Positions 11,473 through 23,389 of a DNA stretch of 64,000 bases are shown in pieces. Every line of letters starts with the position of its first letter. Positions within the stretch are counted from its first letter, which is position 1. A program made the translations under genes and the position numbers. Source of the DNA: Chimonanthus salicifolius (taxonomy: Eukaryota; Streptophyta; Magnoliopsida; Laurales; Calycanthaceae); assembly GCA_013350335.1 (NCBI GenBank), contig CM023538.1, forward strand, positions 60,563,080 through 60,627,079, in the 5' to 3' direction. The notes beneath the pieces were generated by a model that saw only the letters and a list, made by a program, of their open reading frames with translations, made no database searches and was not told the origin of the DNA.

Positions 11473-11833
11473 CAGGGGTAAAAAAACGGCTCGACCGATA
11501 TTGCAGCCGATAAGTTGCTCTCTCCTCCGATATTTGCATTTCTCTCTCCTCCGTATTCAAAACAGTAAAAAACGTAAAAAACCGTAAAAAATCGTAAAAA
11601 ACGTGAAAAAACCGTATCGATTTTTTTAAAATAAAATAAAATAAATTTTAAATACAGATTTTTATGCATATCGGTCGATATGGTGACCGATATTCTGAAC
11701 CGAATATCGGCCATATCGGCCGATAATCTTTTTGTACAGCTGATACATATCATATCGGCCAATATCGTTCGGTCTTCCAAAACCGATACATATCGGTTGA
11801 TACGATATGTATCGGCCGATATTTCAACCCCTG
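11473..11833. mobile_element. hAT-type MITE, ATCGGCCGAT family, with verified empty site
   Basis: Starts CAGGGGTAAAAAAACGG and ends GATATTTCAACCCCTG. The perfect 8-bp target duplication GTCCTACT lies at 11465-11472 and 11834-11841. Block B has the unoccupied site with a single GTCCTACT at 37078-37085, within otherwise matching flanks. The interior has repeated CGTAAAAAACCGTAAAAA and GGCCGATA motifs. It is noncoding. Confidence 0.95.
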
Positions 11834-14204
11834 GTCCTACTAGCTCAGATTGGAGCTTAACTCCAGTTAGATTTATAAATTTGAGAGAGAGAGGGGTTCA
11901 AGAGAATGAAGTTTTTTTAAAAGAAAATAAAAAATATGACTCTTTTGGGAGGGTGAATATAGAAAAGATTTTGTTCCTTTTTTTAAAATAAAAACCATAT
12001 AAAGATAAACAAGGGTCATTTCTCAAAAATTGAAGGACTTAAGTTATTGGTTGTTGTGAATAAAAGCGCACAAAACAATGACCAGAAAAAACAAACCACA
12101 AATAAAACACACATAAAGACACAAGGATTTGTTCTCTTTCGGTACTTCCACAAGTTCAAACTAGATCCATTATTCTCAAAGAAAAAAAGACGAAGAAGAA
12201 ACGGTTTTATATGTTACAATTTTCGCTCTCTCTTCTCTCTCTCACGAAAAGAGATATTATATACTGGTCGAATTAGGGCTATAAAATAACTCCACCACAT
12301 GTAGAATTCTTCCATCTCTCCTCTGCGGTTTCATTTCATTTTAAGATTTTCTCAACATAAGAAGGAAAAAAAAAAGTTTATTCAATGGGTAGGAGTAGGC
12401 AGGAATATGAATTGACTCTGTTCCTGGCCGCCACTCTGGTCTCAGGCCATTTGGGAAGAAGCAAATCAAAAGTTTGTGGCTTGTCTCAAATGGATTCTAA
12501 AAGTAGTTTAATTTTTTTTTCTATTTAATAAGATTTAATTCAAAAGTGCTGAGCGGTAAAAATTTCTGATAGATTCTCTTCGGATTAGCATTATCTAATT
12601 ATTTTCTATTTAAATTAAAATTTATCTAATTTTAAGTAAATATATTTGATTATAAATAAATGAAATGAGCTTTTCATTCATTCTTGAGTGTCTCCATTCA
12701 AAAAGTCTGTTCTTCTCTTCCTCTTTTGGAAGAGATGCATCACCTCCCTTCAAGAAGTCTCTTCTTCTCTCTGCCGAAGGAGATGCATCAACGGCAAGAA
12801 AGAGCAATCTAGTTAAACCCCTTCTCCAAAAAAATTCAATCCTTTTTTTATTCGTTTTCTTCCTTGTTCCCGTATTGATTATCTGTTGATTAGATTAAAA
12901 AAAACCCACAAATACCTCCCGTTCCCACCATGTAATAAAAAAGAAAAGAAAAAAGAAATTCCCTCCGGCAGAGACGCACGCTCTCTGTTCTTCCCTGGTT
13001 CACGACGGACTTCGTCATCTCTGCTGTTAAGCCCGGCCTTCCACGCCTGCAACAGTTATTCTTCCACCTCAGCCTCGTTGCTCCAAACGCTGCGCAACAC
13101 CTCTTCATCCCTCGTTCTGTGCATCTTAGATGTGCACGTCGCCTCTGCGGCAGTCCCTTCTCATATCTCGCATATCGGAAAAAAAAAAAAAACCAAGACA
13201 GCATCTCCTTCATGTCTCCTTAGAATTAGCATTATTTAATTATCTTCATTATCTTCTATTTAAATTAGAATTTATCTAATTTTAGAATTTTATCTTTATC
13301 TTGATGTATTTTATTATAAATAAATGAAATTGGGTCTCTCTTTTGTGAGAGACACCGAGTAGCATTGTTCTGCACAATTTATATTAAAATTTTCTCAATT
13401 TTCTATAATTTTCAAAAAATGACATTAAAGTGGCCTAGATCCTATAAAATTGAATGGTAAATGTTACAAAGATAGATGGAAAATGACCTATTCTTCATCT
13501 TGGGTTTAAAATCGTCGTAGTGACTCGGTTTTGCAAGAACTACGTTTAACTTCAACGATTTGATGATTTTGACCTTTTTTTTTTTTTAACCTTTGATACT
13601 CAATTTAAAAACTATTTGATATATCAAATAAAATGAATTTAAGCTAGATTTAAATCAATACAAACAATATTTTTAAAGTTTTACATTCATCATGGACTCC
13701 ATATAAGCCCATAACTGAGTCTGGAATATATTAAGTTTGGTAGGGGAAGAAAGCTATGTTGGGCTTATTATACGATGTTTAGCTAATGATCTAAGTATTT
13801 TAAATTTGTCTTGCCCAAAAAAAAATTATAATTTTGCTTTATTATGTTTGTGTTTGTCTATAATCATTTTCTAAATTCTACAATTAGAATGGTGTTTGGT
13901 GGAAAAAAAATTCACATGTTATTTTCAGACATCATAGAATTGTTTGATTGAAAATTAGTTTTCAATGTTGTGATCTAATAAAAATATAGATTAATATTTT
14001 CACACCGATAGGTTTCTGTCAACAGTACCTGAATCAATGTTGAAAAATTATTTTCTTTTCTAAAGATTTCTTCTTATATATTTTGAAAAGTCATTGTTAA
14101 AAAACATATAATTAATTAGTTACAATTTAGTAACTTTTGAATACAAGATAATGTATGGAGTAAATTTTCAACAAAAGAGGAAAAGTTTGTCTAGTGTATG
14201 CAAC
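11834..14204. other. Noncoding flank with a block-A-specific insertion and LTR-like tail
   Basis: Compared with block B (37086-37950), a stretch of about 830 bases (about 11969-12800) is extra here; its edges AGAAAAGA and AAGAAAGA could be a blurred target duplication. The stretch 12570-12680 resembles 13215-13345 (ATTTTATTATAAATAAATGA type), perhaps ends of related LTRs. Several short open frames occur but none is conserved between blocks. No gene is supported. Confidence 0.6.
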
Positions 14205-15400
14205 AGTTCCACTAACGGTGAAACTCGGGTCGGGTTTTGGCCTAAACTCGCATGGCCCGACCAGAAAATCACGCGGGTCCGGTCATGAAATTCGGGTCAG
14301 CAGGTTGGGTTGGGTTGAGAAGTCAAAAATCCACATTCAATTGGGGTCGGGTTGGGTTGAGAGATTTTTAAGTTAACCCGACCCGACTTGACACGGTAAA
14401 AAATAGGCTAAAGTAGGTTCAAAATGCAGGTCGGGTCGGGTTTCGGGTTGAGTCGAGTTATAATTCGGGTCGGGTTTCGAGTCTGGTCGGGTTGGGTTCC
14501 ATATATTAATAACTCGGGTCAGGTCAGGTCTTTTAAAACCTGACCCAACCCGATTTCAGACCTAAGTTGCACCAATGGAGATATGTGATGAATCTAGAGT
14601 GAGAGACGTGGGCCCATGTCATTCTTTGTATTATAAGTGTTGACTGTGATGTTTACAGCTGTCTATTTACTTTTAGTGGGCCCAATTCCAATTCAATGGA
14701 GCCCTTTTATTTGAAAAATTGCACCAAATCATGATTTTTACGTACAAGTCTAAATGGACATTTTCATGGAAATTGCATGGAAATTATGAACCAGTTAGAT
14801 ACGTAACCAAACGTCATTTTCTTGGATAGAATGATAGATCAAAATTAATCCAAAGATATATAATCACGTACACATCATCAACTTTAAATAATATTAATAT
14901 TATCATTCAATTTCTATGTCCATACGTAATTTAGAGTGATTTTTTGAGAGAAAAGCATATGGTAATAATAATATAGATGTTAGAATCTTCACACTAAATA
15001 CATGGAGGCTTCAAAGTTAATGAAATGCTTAAAATTAAATTATTTATTTTAATTCATCGATAAATCTCAAAAATAGTATCACTCGATACACTTAACGCCA
15101 TGGAATTTAAAAGAAAATTTCTAAATTTACTTCAATTAAATTTTCATAACAAAATTAAAAAAAGAAAATTTAATAATTTCTTACTTATCTAAATATTATA
15201 ATTAAAAAATTATATCAACGTCGTTACAATCCAACACGCCTCGTGAACTTCACGTTGATTATGCGAACTGACTCTCCACATTCCACAAAAATCGAGCATT
15301 TGTTTAAATAATTAAATATGTAAGTGTCCCTTCTATTTCAAAGTGAGAAGACTTGACTAGCAGCAGTCTTCTCATGTGGACCCGGGCCCATTTCAGGAGC
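14100..15400. repeat. Tandem duplication unit 1, noncoding
   Basis: Without the MITEs at 14213 and 15428, this stretch matches 16740-17960 (AGTTACAATTTAGTAACTTT, GTTTACAGCTGTCTATTTAC, GAAGACTTGACTAGCAGC). The second copy lacks both MITEs, so they inserted after the duplication. No reading frame is conserved. Confidence 0.8.
14213..14564. mobile_element. hAT-type MITE, CGGGTCGGGT family
   Basis: Ends are TAACGGTGAAACTCGGGT and the inverse of CCGATTTCAGACCTA. The 8-bp flanks AGTTCCAC (14205-14212) and AGTTGCAC (14565-14572) differ at one base. The undisturbed site is visible in the tandem paralogue near 16850 (AGTTCCACCAACGG). The interior is made of repeated TCGGGTTGGGT-type motifs on both strands. 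Confidence 0.85.
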
Positions 15401-15427
15401 CTTTTTTCCACACCTCTCTCTTAAGGA

Positions 15428-15812
15428 CAGGGGTCGAAATCTCGGCCGATAAGCATATCTCGAGATTTCCATGACCGAGATATACGCATAGTATCAGCTG
15501 GAGACATTAAAGTTTGGCCGATACGGCCGAGATCTAGATCGATATCTCGGCCAATTTATATTTTTTATTTTAAAAAAAAATCGGCATGGGTCCGATCAAT
15601 ATCTCGACCGATATTAGTTCGATACGGGCAAATATTGGCTGATATTTATATTATTTAATTTTTGTTTTTTTAATAACAACCTTTTTTTATTTTTTAAAAT
15701 AAATTTTTTCAAAAAAAAAACCATAGAGATTTTCAAAAAAAAAATGAGGAGAGAAAAATCTTGGCCAAGATCTTGGCTTGAGATCAAATATCAGTCGAAT
15801 TTTCGGCCCCTG
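15428..15812. mobile_element. hAT-type MITE, ATCGGCCGAT family
   Basis: Starts CAGGGGTCGAAATCTCGG and ends GAATTTTCGGCCCCTG. The perfect 8-bp target duplication CTTAAGGA lies at 15420-15427 and 15813-15820. The subterminal motif is the variant TCTCGGCCGAT. The middle is AT-rich with T and A runs. Confidence 0.93.
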
Positions 15813-15820
15813 CTTAAGGA

Positions 15821-16739
15821 GCAACATTACATAAATTGCGTTTTAAATGTCCAAGTGAAATTGATAATTTGGTCATCAGATCCAATTTTTTAGACAAAAT
15901 ATTGGCTACTTTACTCAGTATTATTGTTATTTTAAAATAAAAATAAAGATAAAATGTCATATTTCTTTATTTAAATATACCCATATTTGGGCATTTTAAA
16001 AGCATCTTGGGTTTGTCAATTATTTACCAAAATTAAAAAATAATGAATTTTCTTGTTTTGATTGGAGTGTATGATGACAAATGTGAGCAAAATGTTGAAT
16101 TTCAGTGAATAAATATTAAAAGTGCCCCTTAAAATATGGTCATCCATATTCCCATTCCCAATCTGCAAGTATGCATAGAAAGTATGAAATATCAAAATAA
16201 AACTGTGATTGTGGTACGTATTGTTAATACAGTTTTTTCGCTCCTCAATTTTTTAAGAGATTAAAGAAAAATAAAAAATAAAAAATTTAGTGTGAGTATA
16301 TTTTTTAATAAATAATCATCATTTTTATCGAGCATTAGATATTTGAGAGTTGAAAATTTAATACTAATAAAATAGATACTGAAAATTTAGAAAATGTCAA
16401 AAGATTTTGTAAAATAGGAGACCAATATGAGGAAATATCTAATATGAAATTCATATTCTCTAATATCTCTAGTGAGATCTATATTCTGTTACAATTTATA
16501 ATATTTTTATCTTAAGAAATTCTGAATTGTAGAATATATTAGAAAAGTCATAAAAACACTTTAAAAACTATATCAATCACCAAAAAGACTCTTCATTAAT
16601 CCAAAAATATTTATATAGCATTTCATTAGTTTTTTCAAAAGAAACTTCAAAATTGAAGTATTTTAGAAAATTCAACTTTTATTATTATTTAAAAAAAATG
16701 CTTAGAAAATCAAACGGACATCATACAAAATATATCAAT
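15821..16739. other. AT-rich noncoding spacer
   Basis: I see no gene, no clear repeat boundary and no conserved frame; it is very AT-rich with long A and T runs. Confidence 0.6.
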
Positions 16740-17960
16740 TTAGTAACTTTCGAATATATAAATAGTTACAATTTAGTAACTTTCGAATATAGGATAATGT
16801 ATGAAGTAATTTTTCAAAAAAAGAGGACAAGTTTGTCTAAGTGCATTCAACAGTTCCACCAACGGAGATATGTGATGGATCATGAGTGAGAGATGTGGGC
16901 CCATGTTTAGCCATTTGTATTGAAGACTTCCATTCTTTGTATTATAGGTGTTGACTGTGATGTTTACAGCTGTCTATTTACTTTTAGTGGTCCCAATTCC
17001 ATTTCGATGGAGCCCTTTTATTTGAAAAATTGCACCAAATCATGATTTCTACTTACAAGTTTGAATGGAGCAATGGACATTTTCATGGAAATTGCATGCA
17101 GACTAATAAACTATGAACCAGATAGCCAAAGATGTGTAACCACGTACTCATCATCAATTTTAAATAATATTGATATTATCATTCAATTTTTGTGTTCATC
17201 CGTAATTTAGAGTGATTTTTGGAGAGTAAAGTATGTGATAATAGTATAGATGTTAGAATCTTTACTAATACGTCGAGGTTCTAAAGTTAATGAAATGCTT
17301 GAAATTAAATTATTTATCTTAATTCATCAATAAATCTCAACAATGGAATTACTCGATACACTTAATGGCTTCAAATAAACTACTAAACAAAATTTTTGAT
17401 AGAAAATATTACTTTTTTATGCTGCTCCATCTGCTCCATTCCATATGAAATTTGGGAATTTTAATATTAATGATCTCGAATAATTAATTGAGTCATTATA
17501 CCAAGGATTAGTGGCCTTAAAATTCTCTAAATTTAACCAAACTAATTACTATTCACATCCTCTGCCAATTCTATGATAAACAGAGACATCAGTGATAATA
17601 AGGAATGTCAGTATATTCTTTCACCATTTAGGTGATGAGAAATAAATATAGTCCAAAGATTAAAATATAGATTTTCTATTCGACACCTGAGCTTCTGAAT
17701 TAAGACTCAGAGAAAATACTTTATTATATTTTATAAAAATTAAAATGAATTACAAGAATTTATATATAAAAACAACCATCCCATTTTCGTTTTCTATATA
17801 AGTGTATCACTTCATTTTTTACACTTCACTCTCACTTTAGTTAAAAATTCTTATTTTAAAAAAATAATTATATAAGTGTCCAAATCAAGAAGAGCATTTG
17901 TCTAAAAAATTATCTACGTGGTCCTTCTATTTCAAAATCTCCCTCAACGAGAAGACTTGA
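16740..17960. repeat. Tandem duplication unit 2, noncoding
   Basis: It matches 14100-15400 but lacks the MITEs found there. It begins with a short local doubling of AGTTACAATTTAGTAACTTT. Confidence 0.8.
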
Positions 17961-19224
17961 CTAGCAGCGGTCTTCTAAGGTGGGCTCATTAAATTCCATA
18001 AGCACCTGTTATCATTTCAATCAATTATTAAAAAACCAAAATAAAAATATTTTAAAATTAAAATTCAAAAAATTAATAAAAATTGTTCAAAAGGGTCAAG
18101 CTAAGTATCTAATGATGATAAAATTGATGTCTCTTCCATACAATTATGTAAAAAAAAAAAAGATAATTTAAAGATCTATTGTAGATTTTTTGGTATCCAT
18201 GTTAGGGTTTTCTTTTAACAATCTATCAAAACTATTAGATTCTCTTTGATCAGTTTTTCGACTCTTCAGCATTTTCTTTAAAGGTCGGTATATAAGATTT
18301 CTTGGATTGGATTTGTTTGAGTCTAGACTTAAAAAATTTAATTCTGAGATAAGTTAAACATAAATTTGACCAATTTCAAGAAATTGTCTATTAAATAAAA
18401 ATGATTAAACTTTAATTTACTATTCATTTATGATTGTCGTAATGTCGTATAATGCAAGGTAGAAGAAAATTCCAAAAAAAAAATCTCAGAAAAGGGACAG
18501 ATGGGAATAGCCGTGTAGAAAATTGCAGCAATTTAACAGACATTGTTTTGAAAATTAATTGCACACTCCCATTCCCTCCTATACACGTTCTTTGGTGGCT
18601 ATCCCTATCAAGTCTCCATCGACGAGAGGTTGAAAAACCGCACAAAAAATAAGAATCATTTAAAAAGTGCAGAAATTAAGCAGAATAGGTGATAGTGTTG
18701 AAACATCATTTTTTTTTATCATCTGTCTAATTTAATTTTAATAAATTTATCGCTAAACATTTAAAAGAAAAAATATATTATTCATATTATTAACTCCACA
18801 AAGAAATACATCAATATTCACTTAAGCGTTTGAAATTAGGTCAAGGAAATTAAATCTGCCTAATATAATTTTTTTTTTTTTGAATTTTCAGATGCGACGG
18901 CTGAACAAACATGACAAAGATGTTAACCTTTCCAACAAAGTAAAAATAAGTTTGAAGACCCTAGTGTTTCATGCGTGGCCAATTTACTGTGTCACTGTTT
19001 AAATTTTGCACTGAAAGTTGAAAGCAGAAACTATGTATTCTATTTGGATTTTTACATTTTACATTTGGATGCTGAAAAGATATATCAAGATTTTTTTCAA
19101 TAAAAGTGTCGAACTTTCACTTTCCAACACAAAATGGGATTCAAATATAATTTTTACTGATACTTTTAATGAAAAAAAAATACACAAATGAAGCCCTAAG
19201 TAATAGTTGCTCATCAATAACCCA
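17961..19224. other. AT-rich noncoding spacer
   Basis: No gene supported. The part 18930-19090 (TTTCATGCGTGGCCAATTTA) resembles 25240-25370, a remnant shared between the flanks of the gene blocks. Confidence 0.55.
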
Positions 19225-19385
19225 TATAGGTGTAACTAACTGGCTGTCTCCCGCTTCAGGAAGTGGGAGGTTGCTAGTTCGAATCTCCATGGTGTAATCT
19301 TGGTATGCTCTAGGGGTAGTGGACTCACCCGTAGGTATTTTACGCTAGGTATCTCACAGTTTCCACACGTAAATTCAAAAAAGAA
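19225..19385 (+). mobile_element. tRNA-derived SINE
   Basis: GGTGTAACTAACTGGCTGTC resembles a degraded A box and GCTAGTTCGAATCTCC a B box. The body continues GTGTAATCTTGGTATGCTCT AGGGGTAGTGGACTCACCC and ends in TTTCCACACGTAAATTC plus A-rich sequence. Confidence 0.65.
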
Positions 19386-19439
19386 ATTCTCTTCTCCTTA
19401 TAGTTGTGCAGTAATTTTAGACTAAATTAAAAAATTATA

Positions 19440-19794
19440 AAGAAAATGATCCTTGCCACTCTTTTTTTAGAGAAACATTTTCCTAGAAAAAATGGCATTT
19501 CCCTTTCTGTGGGATATGAATGAAAGAATCTTTTCGAAATCCCATGATCTTTCTTTTCTTATTTAAAAAAAAAAAACTGAACCACCTGAAATTGTTGTGC
19601 ATATCATTAAACTCTTGTTCCTTTATGGTGAAAATGCTAAGGGATTGGATGTAAATGCCATGAATGTAAACTATTCTACACCCTTAGATGTATTACAAGA
19701 GGTATCTGGTAGATGCAACCGAATAAAAATTAGAATGGTCTTTAGAAATGTTAAAGCCAAGCGAGTAAGAGAATTGCCAAGAAAGACACAGTAA
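19440..19794 (+). pseudogene. Ankyrin-PGG exon 2 fragment, truncated
   Basis: Positions 19603-19794 read IIKLLFLYGENAKGLDVNAM ... STPLDVLQEVSGRCNRIKI and end in a stop just after the basic linker (RELPRKTQ). The PGG motif and all membrane segments are gone: the sequence jumps to material that in copy A lies at about 7850. The splice acceptor is destroyed (TGTGCAT instead of TGTGCAG, 19597-19603). The upstream 19440-19600 matches the intron end of the other copies. No exon 1 is found nearby, so it is a deletion remnant of another gene copy. Confidence 0.85.
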
Positions 19795-20819
19795 ATAATT
19801 GCCTATGTTTTATACTAAAAGTTTCATTTAACATTTTTCAATCCAACCTCAGCCGACTTGAAAATTATAATTTTGTTTAAAAAACAGCCGATTGTCGGAA
19901 CAAAAGCCGAGACAAGAAAAAGATAATTTTGAAAAGATATGGATCATAGAAAGAAAAGATCAGATGTAATGAACACAAAATCAAATATTGAAAAAGAAAG
20001 AAAATGAGATCTAATGAATGGGCTTAGATTGAAAATTTGTAACTGAAAGTTTTTAGTCTAAAAAATGGGCCTATTTTTTTTTTTTCTAAATTTTTTGCCA
20101 TGACAATAGGCTGAAATTTCTTGTCGTCATCAATATAAAAAATTCATCTTGGTCAAAATTATTAGCTAAGGTCAAAACTGAATTTTAATTTCAATTTTAA
20201 TTATTTTGAGGTCAAAAAGTTTCAAATAAAGTTTTTCAATCCAAAAGCTCAATTTCGAATTAGGGATAAGATTAATTTTTTTAATATTAATATCAACAAA
20301 AAAAATCAGTATATTGTGTAAAAAAATAGTCTAGGACAATAATTTTGGTGATTGAAAAAATTTGGTCAAAACCTTTCAATTCAATGCTTATTTACAAATT
20401 TGAATCAAGAAAATTTGATTTACAATAATGAGATTTTTTTTTAAAGAATCTATTTCTCATATGAGAAATAATAAAATTTAATTAAGAAATGAGAGAAAAA
20501 AATTTACTTGCTAAATCAACACTACATTTATTTTTAATTAAAATAAAAGCTTTAATATAAATAATAAAAGTGTCGAACTTCCACTGTCCAGCACAACATA
20601 GGATTTCACCACACCTATTGAATAACATAGATCGAATTCAAAGATAATTTGAGTTTTATATTATCCTTTTATATATTTTTATATATGAATGGATTCTTAA
20701 TAAATGACATATCCTAATTGGACAGCGATCTTCACACGGGCATTTTGTGTATACAGACATGAGTTTGACTGTGATGTCCAATTTCCCCTCCACCTGTCGT
20801 TCCGAAGAAAAAAAAATGC
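19795..20819. other. Noncoding repeats of the gene-block 3' flank
   Basis: The stretch 19800-20000 matches about 7850-8060, and 20040-20380 matches 7575-7860 in inverted orientation. I see no gene. Confidence 0.6.
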
Positions 20820-21085
20820 CAAAATTCATGAACAGTGCAATCGGCTCGTCGAAATTACAAGTCGACTTGCCGAAATTCTTGAACAGTGCAAATCGGCTCG
20901 AAGAAATTGCAAGTTGAATCGCCAAAATTTATGAATAGTGCAAATCGGTTCACCGAAATTGCAAATCGACTCTCCAAAATTCATGAACAGTGCAATTCGG
21001 CTCTCCGAAATTACAAGTCGACTCACCAAAATTTATAAACAGTACAAATCGGCTCGCCAAAATTTCAAATTGACTCGTAAAATTC
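20820..21085. repeat. 52-bp minisatellite, about five units
   Basis: Units of the type GAACAGTGCAAATCGGCTCG CCGAAATTGCAAGTCGACTC CCAAAATTCAT start near 20830, 20881, 20933, 20985 and 21036, giving a period of 51-52 bases. Open frames on both strands here come from the repeat and are not evidence of a gene. Confidence 0.9.
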
Positions 21086-21238
21086 ATATGAACAATAAAA
21101 ATTAATCCATTAAAATTTTACTATTCATATAAAAATAAAATTGAGAATATAATAAAACGCATATTGCTAAACACAAAATACCTATAACAAGTCCTAATTT
21201 TATAAAATCACGTCTCTTCGGTCTTCACATGGTATTCA

Positions 21239-22006
21239 GAGCAAGTGGTGTAGTGGCCATATGGCCAGCTAGCTGGCCATATGGCCACCGTGCATGTGTG
21301 GTGTAGCAATGGCTAAATGTGGGGCCCACATCACTGATGGCTAAATGGATGGCAACAGGTAGCAACCATGTAGCCAGCCATTCTCTCTCTCTCCTCTTTA
21401 TATATATAACTTGTATATAGTTTTTGATTTTTTTGATTTTCTCTTTTTATTTATTTATTTGATTATTTTGGATTTTTTGTTTTGCTTTTGGGTATAATTT
21501 GTATATTAGGGCAAATAATTATTTTTTTCTTTACTTTATTATTTTATTTTTTATAAAAAAATAAAAAATAACTCTTTACCTTTTGATTTTTTTTTTCCTT
21601 TACATTTGTAAACAAAAAACTAAAATTATTCTGTACAAAAAATTAAAATTATTCTGTATGTCTTTTTAATATATTTAATTTCTTGTGAGAGAATATGTAT
21701 GTTTTTTAATTTATTTAATTACTTGTGAGAAAATATATATGTTTTGTTAATTTATTTGATTACTTGTGAAAAAATATGTAATGTCTTTATATTTTTTTTT
21801 TTTTAAATTTGTTAAAAAAATGTACATAAAAAAATAATAATAAAATATTAAAAAGTAGTCATTCTAGTTAACACTATACCCTGTAACGAGGCTGGCTAAA
21901 AATTATAGCCAGCCATGTCATCAAAAAAAATACTATTTAATTATATGACTGACTATATTTAATGACATAACCAATCATATATAGCCATCCCACACCACTT
22001 GCCCTC
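21239..22006. mobile_element. Terminal-inverted-repeat element, 768 bp, superfamily uncertain
   Basis: The left end GAGCAAGTGGTGTAGTGG and the right end, read inverted, GAGGGCAAGTGGTGTGGG match. Near both ends are inverted TGGCTA/TAGCCA and GGCCATATGGCC-like motifs. Flanks ATGGTATTC and ATCGTAAAA could be a decayed 9-bp duplication (Mutator-like), but this is weak. The interior is AT-rich and noncoding. Confidence 0.6.
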
Positions 22007-22393
22007 ATCGTAAAATTCTTCTAGCGATTTACACCCACTGTTTTTTTTGTTTTAATCTGCCTGTCAACGTGTTGTCCAATCATATGTCTTCAATCTTTTT
22101 CTTTTGTCACTATCTTATCTTCATGCATTTAATGAGGCAAGCCAATCAAGGATGTCCCCACACTAATAATTGATGGTTAGAACGTCGCTTTATACATGAA
22201 AGGATGATATCAAAATTTTCTTTTTCTTTCTCAATATTTTTTTCTCCAGTCAACACTAAAAGTGTGACTAATATTAAGTGTATACGAAAATACTTGAAAA
22301 TTACGTGAATCAAATAAGTCTGAGAGAAAATGAGTACGGATTTTGGAGAAATAAATAGTATGTTCATGAACCTCTTCAAATACACTGTGCATT

Positions 22394-22862
22394 TAGACAC
22401 CTGGATTTTTTTTTACCAGACATCAATTTTTAAATTTTTTAGTGAAATTACCATTTTGCCCTCTCATTTTTTATCATTTTAACGGTTCTGCAATTTATTT
22501 TTGGAAGTATCAAACATAATGCCAGAATGCTATAGTAATGTATTATTTAAATAATAAAATTTTATTTAAAACTTTAAAGTTATTTTTTAAGCACTGTATA
22601 TTTCCAAAATTTCTCAAATTAAATATTCAAACTAATTACAATAACATGATAAAAATATTTTAAGATTTTAAGGTCTTTTGACACTTTCAAATGCTTAAAA
22701 TATAGTATTTTACAAATAAAGGTATCCCTAAGCTGTGTCAAAAACACATTTGGAAGTGTCAAAAGACTTTTAAGTTTTAAAGTATTTTTATCAGGTTATC
22801 GTAATTAGTCCGGATATTCAATTTGAGAAATTTTAGAAAACACAGTGCTTAAAAAATAACTG
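22394..22862. mobile_element. Diverged fragment of the Mutator-like palindromic element
   Basis: TAGACACCTGG, TACCAGACATC and TAGTGAAATTACCATTTTGCC align with the left end of the element at 2170. The stretch 22570-22860 is one of its palindromes (CACTGTATATTTCCAAAATT ... and inverse). No right terminal repeat is seen. Confidence 0.7.
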
Positions 22863-23254
22863 TCTATACTTTAAAGAATATTTTATTATAGCTCAAATCA
22901 ATTTCTCAACAGAGTTTTTGAATCTTAAGTAATGAAATCAACACTTACAATAATTATGTTTGTGGAATTATAATTGTTAATGCAAATTTATCGAGAATTA
23001 TCTTATGGACGATACTACAATTACTCAATGTGATAATAGTATTTTATAAATTTTAAAATATTGCTGATATTTGTGAAATTCCAGTTTGAATCCATCGACA
23101 TTTTAACCTTTGTGAAGTTTTTAAACACCCTTATTTCACCCTTACTTTACCTTTTTCATAAAAATTATAATTGGGGATTGAGTTTACGAGTTCTTCTTCT
23201 GCAATTGACTCTATCATAAGTCATATCATCAGTCACTTTATAATTTATTATATC
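22863..23254. other. AT-rich noncoding spacer
   Basis: No gene seen. The stretch 23100-23250 resembles 29075-29260 (AACACCCTTATTTCAC, TTCTTCTGCAATTGACTCTA), a piece of the repeated gene-block flank. Confidence 0.6.
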
Positions 23255-23262
23255 ATTTACCT

Positions 23263-23381
23263 TAAGAGTGCAAATATCCGCTGACACGTATGGTATCGGC
23301 CGTTTTTTTTTAAAAAAAAAAAGAGAGGAGAGAGAATAATATCGGCTGATATATCGACCGATACCGAATTTTACACCCTTG
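23263..23381. mobile_element. hAT-type MITE, ATCGGCCGAT family, 119 bp
   Basis: Ends TAAGAGTGCAAATATCC and the inverse of GAATTTTACACCCTTG. Flanks ATTTACCT (23255-23262) and ATTTATCT (23382-23389) differ at one base. It has the GAGAGGAGAGAGA tract common to the family. Confidence 0.8.
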
Positions 23382-23389
23382 ATTTATCT

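Noticed and set aside
12890..13239. Overlapping frames of about 110 codons on both strands
   Set aside because: Not preserved in block B, where the same DNA has deletions and stops; probably old LTR sequence.
20656..21029. Open frames on both strands over the minisatellite
   Set aside because: The period is not coding-related and both strands stay open because of the repeat.
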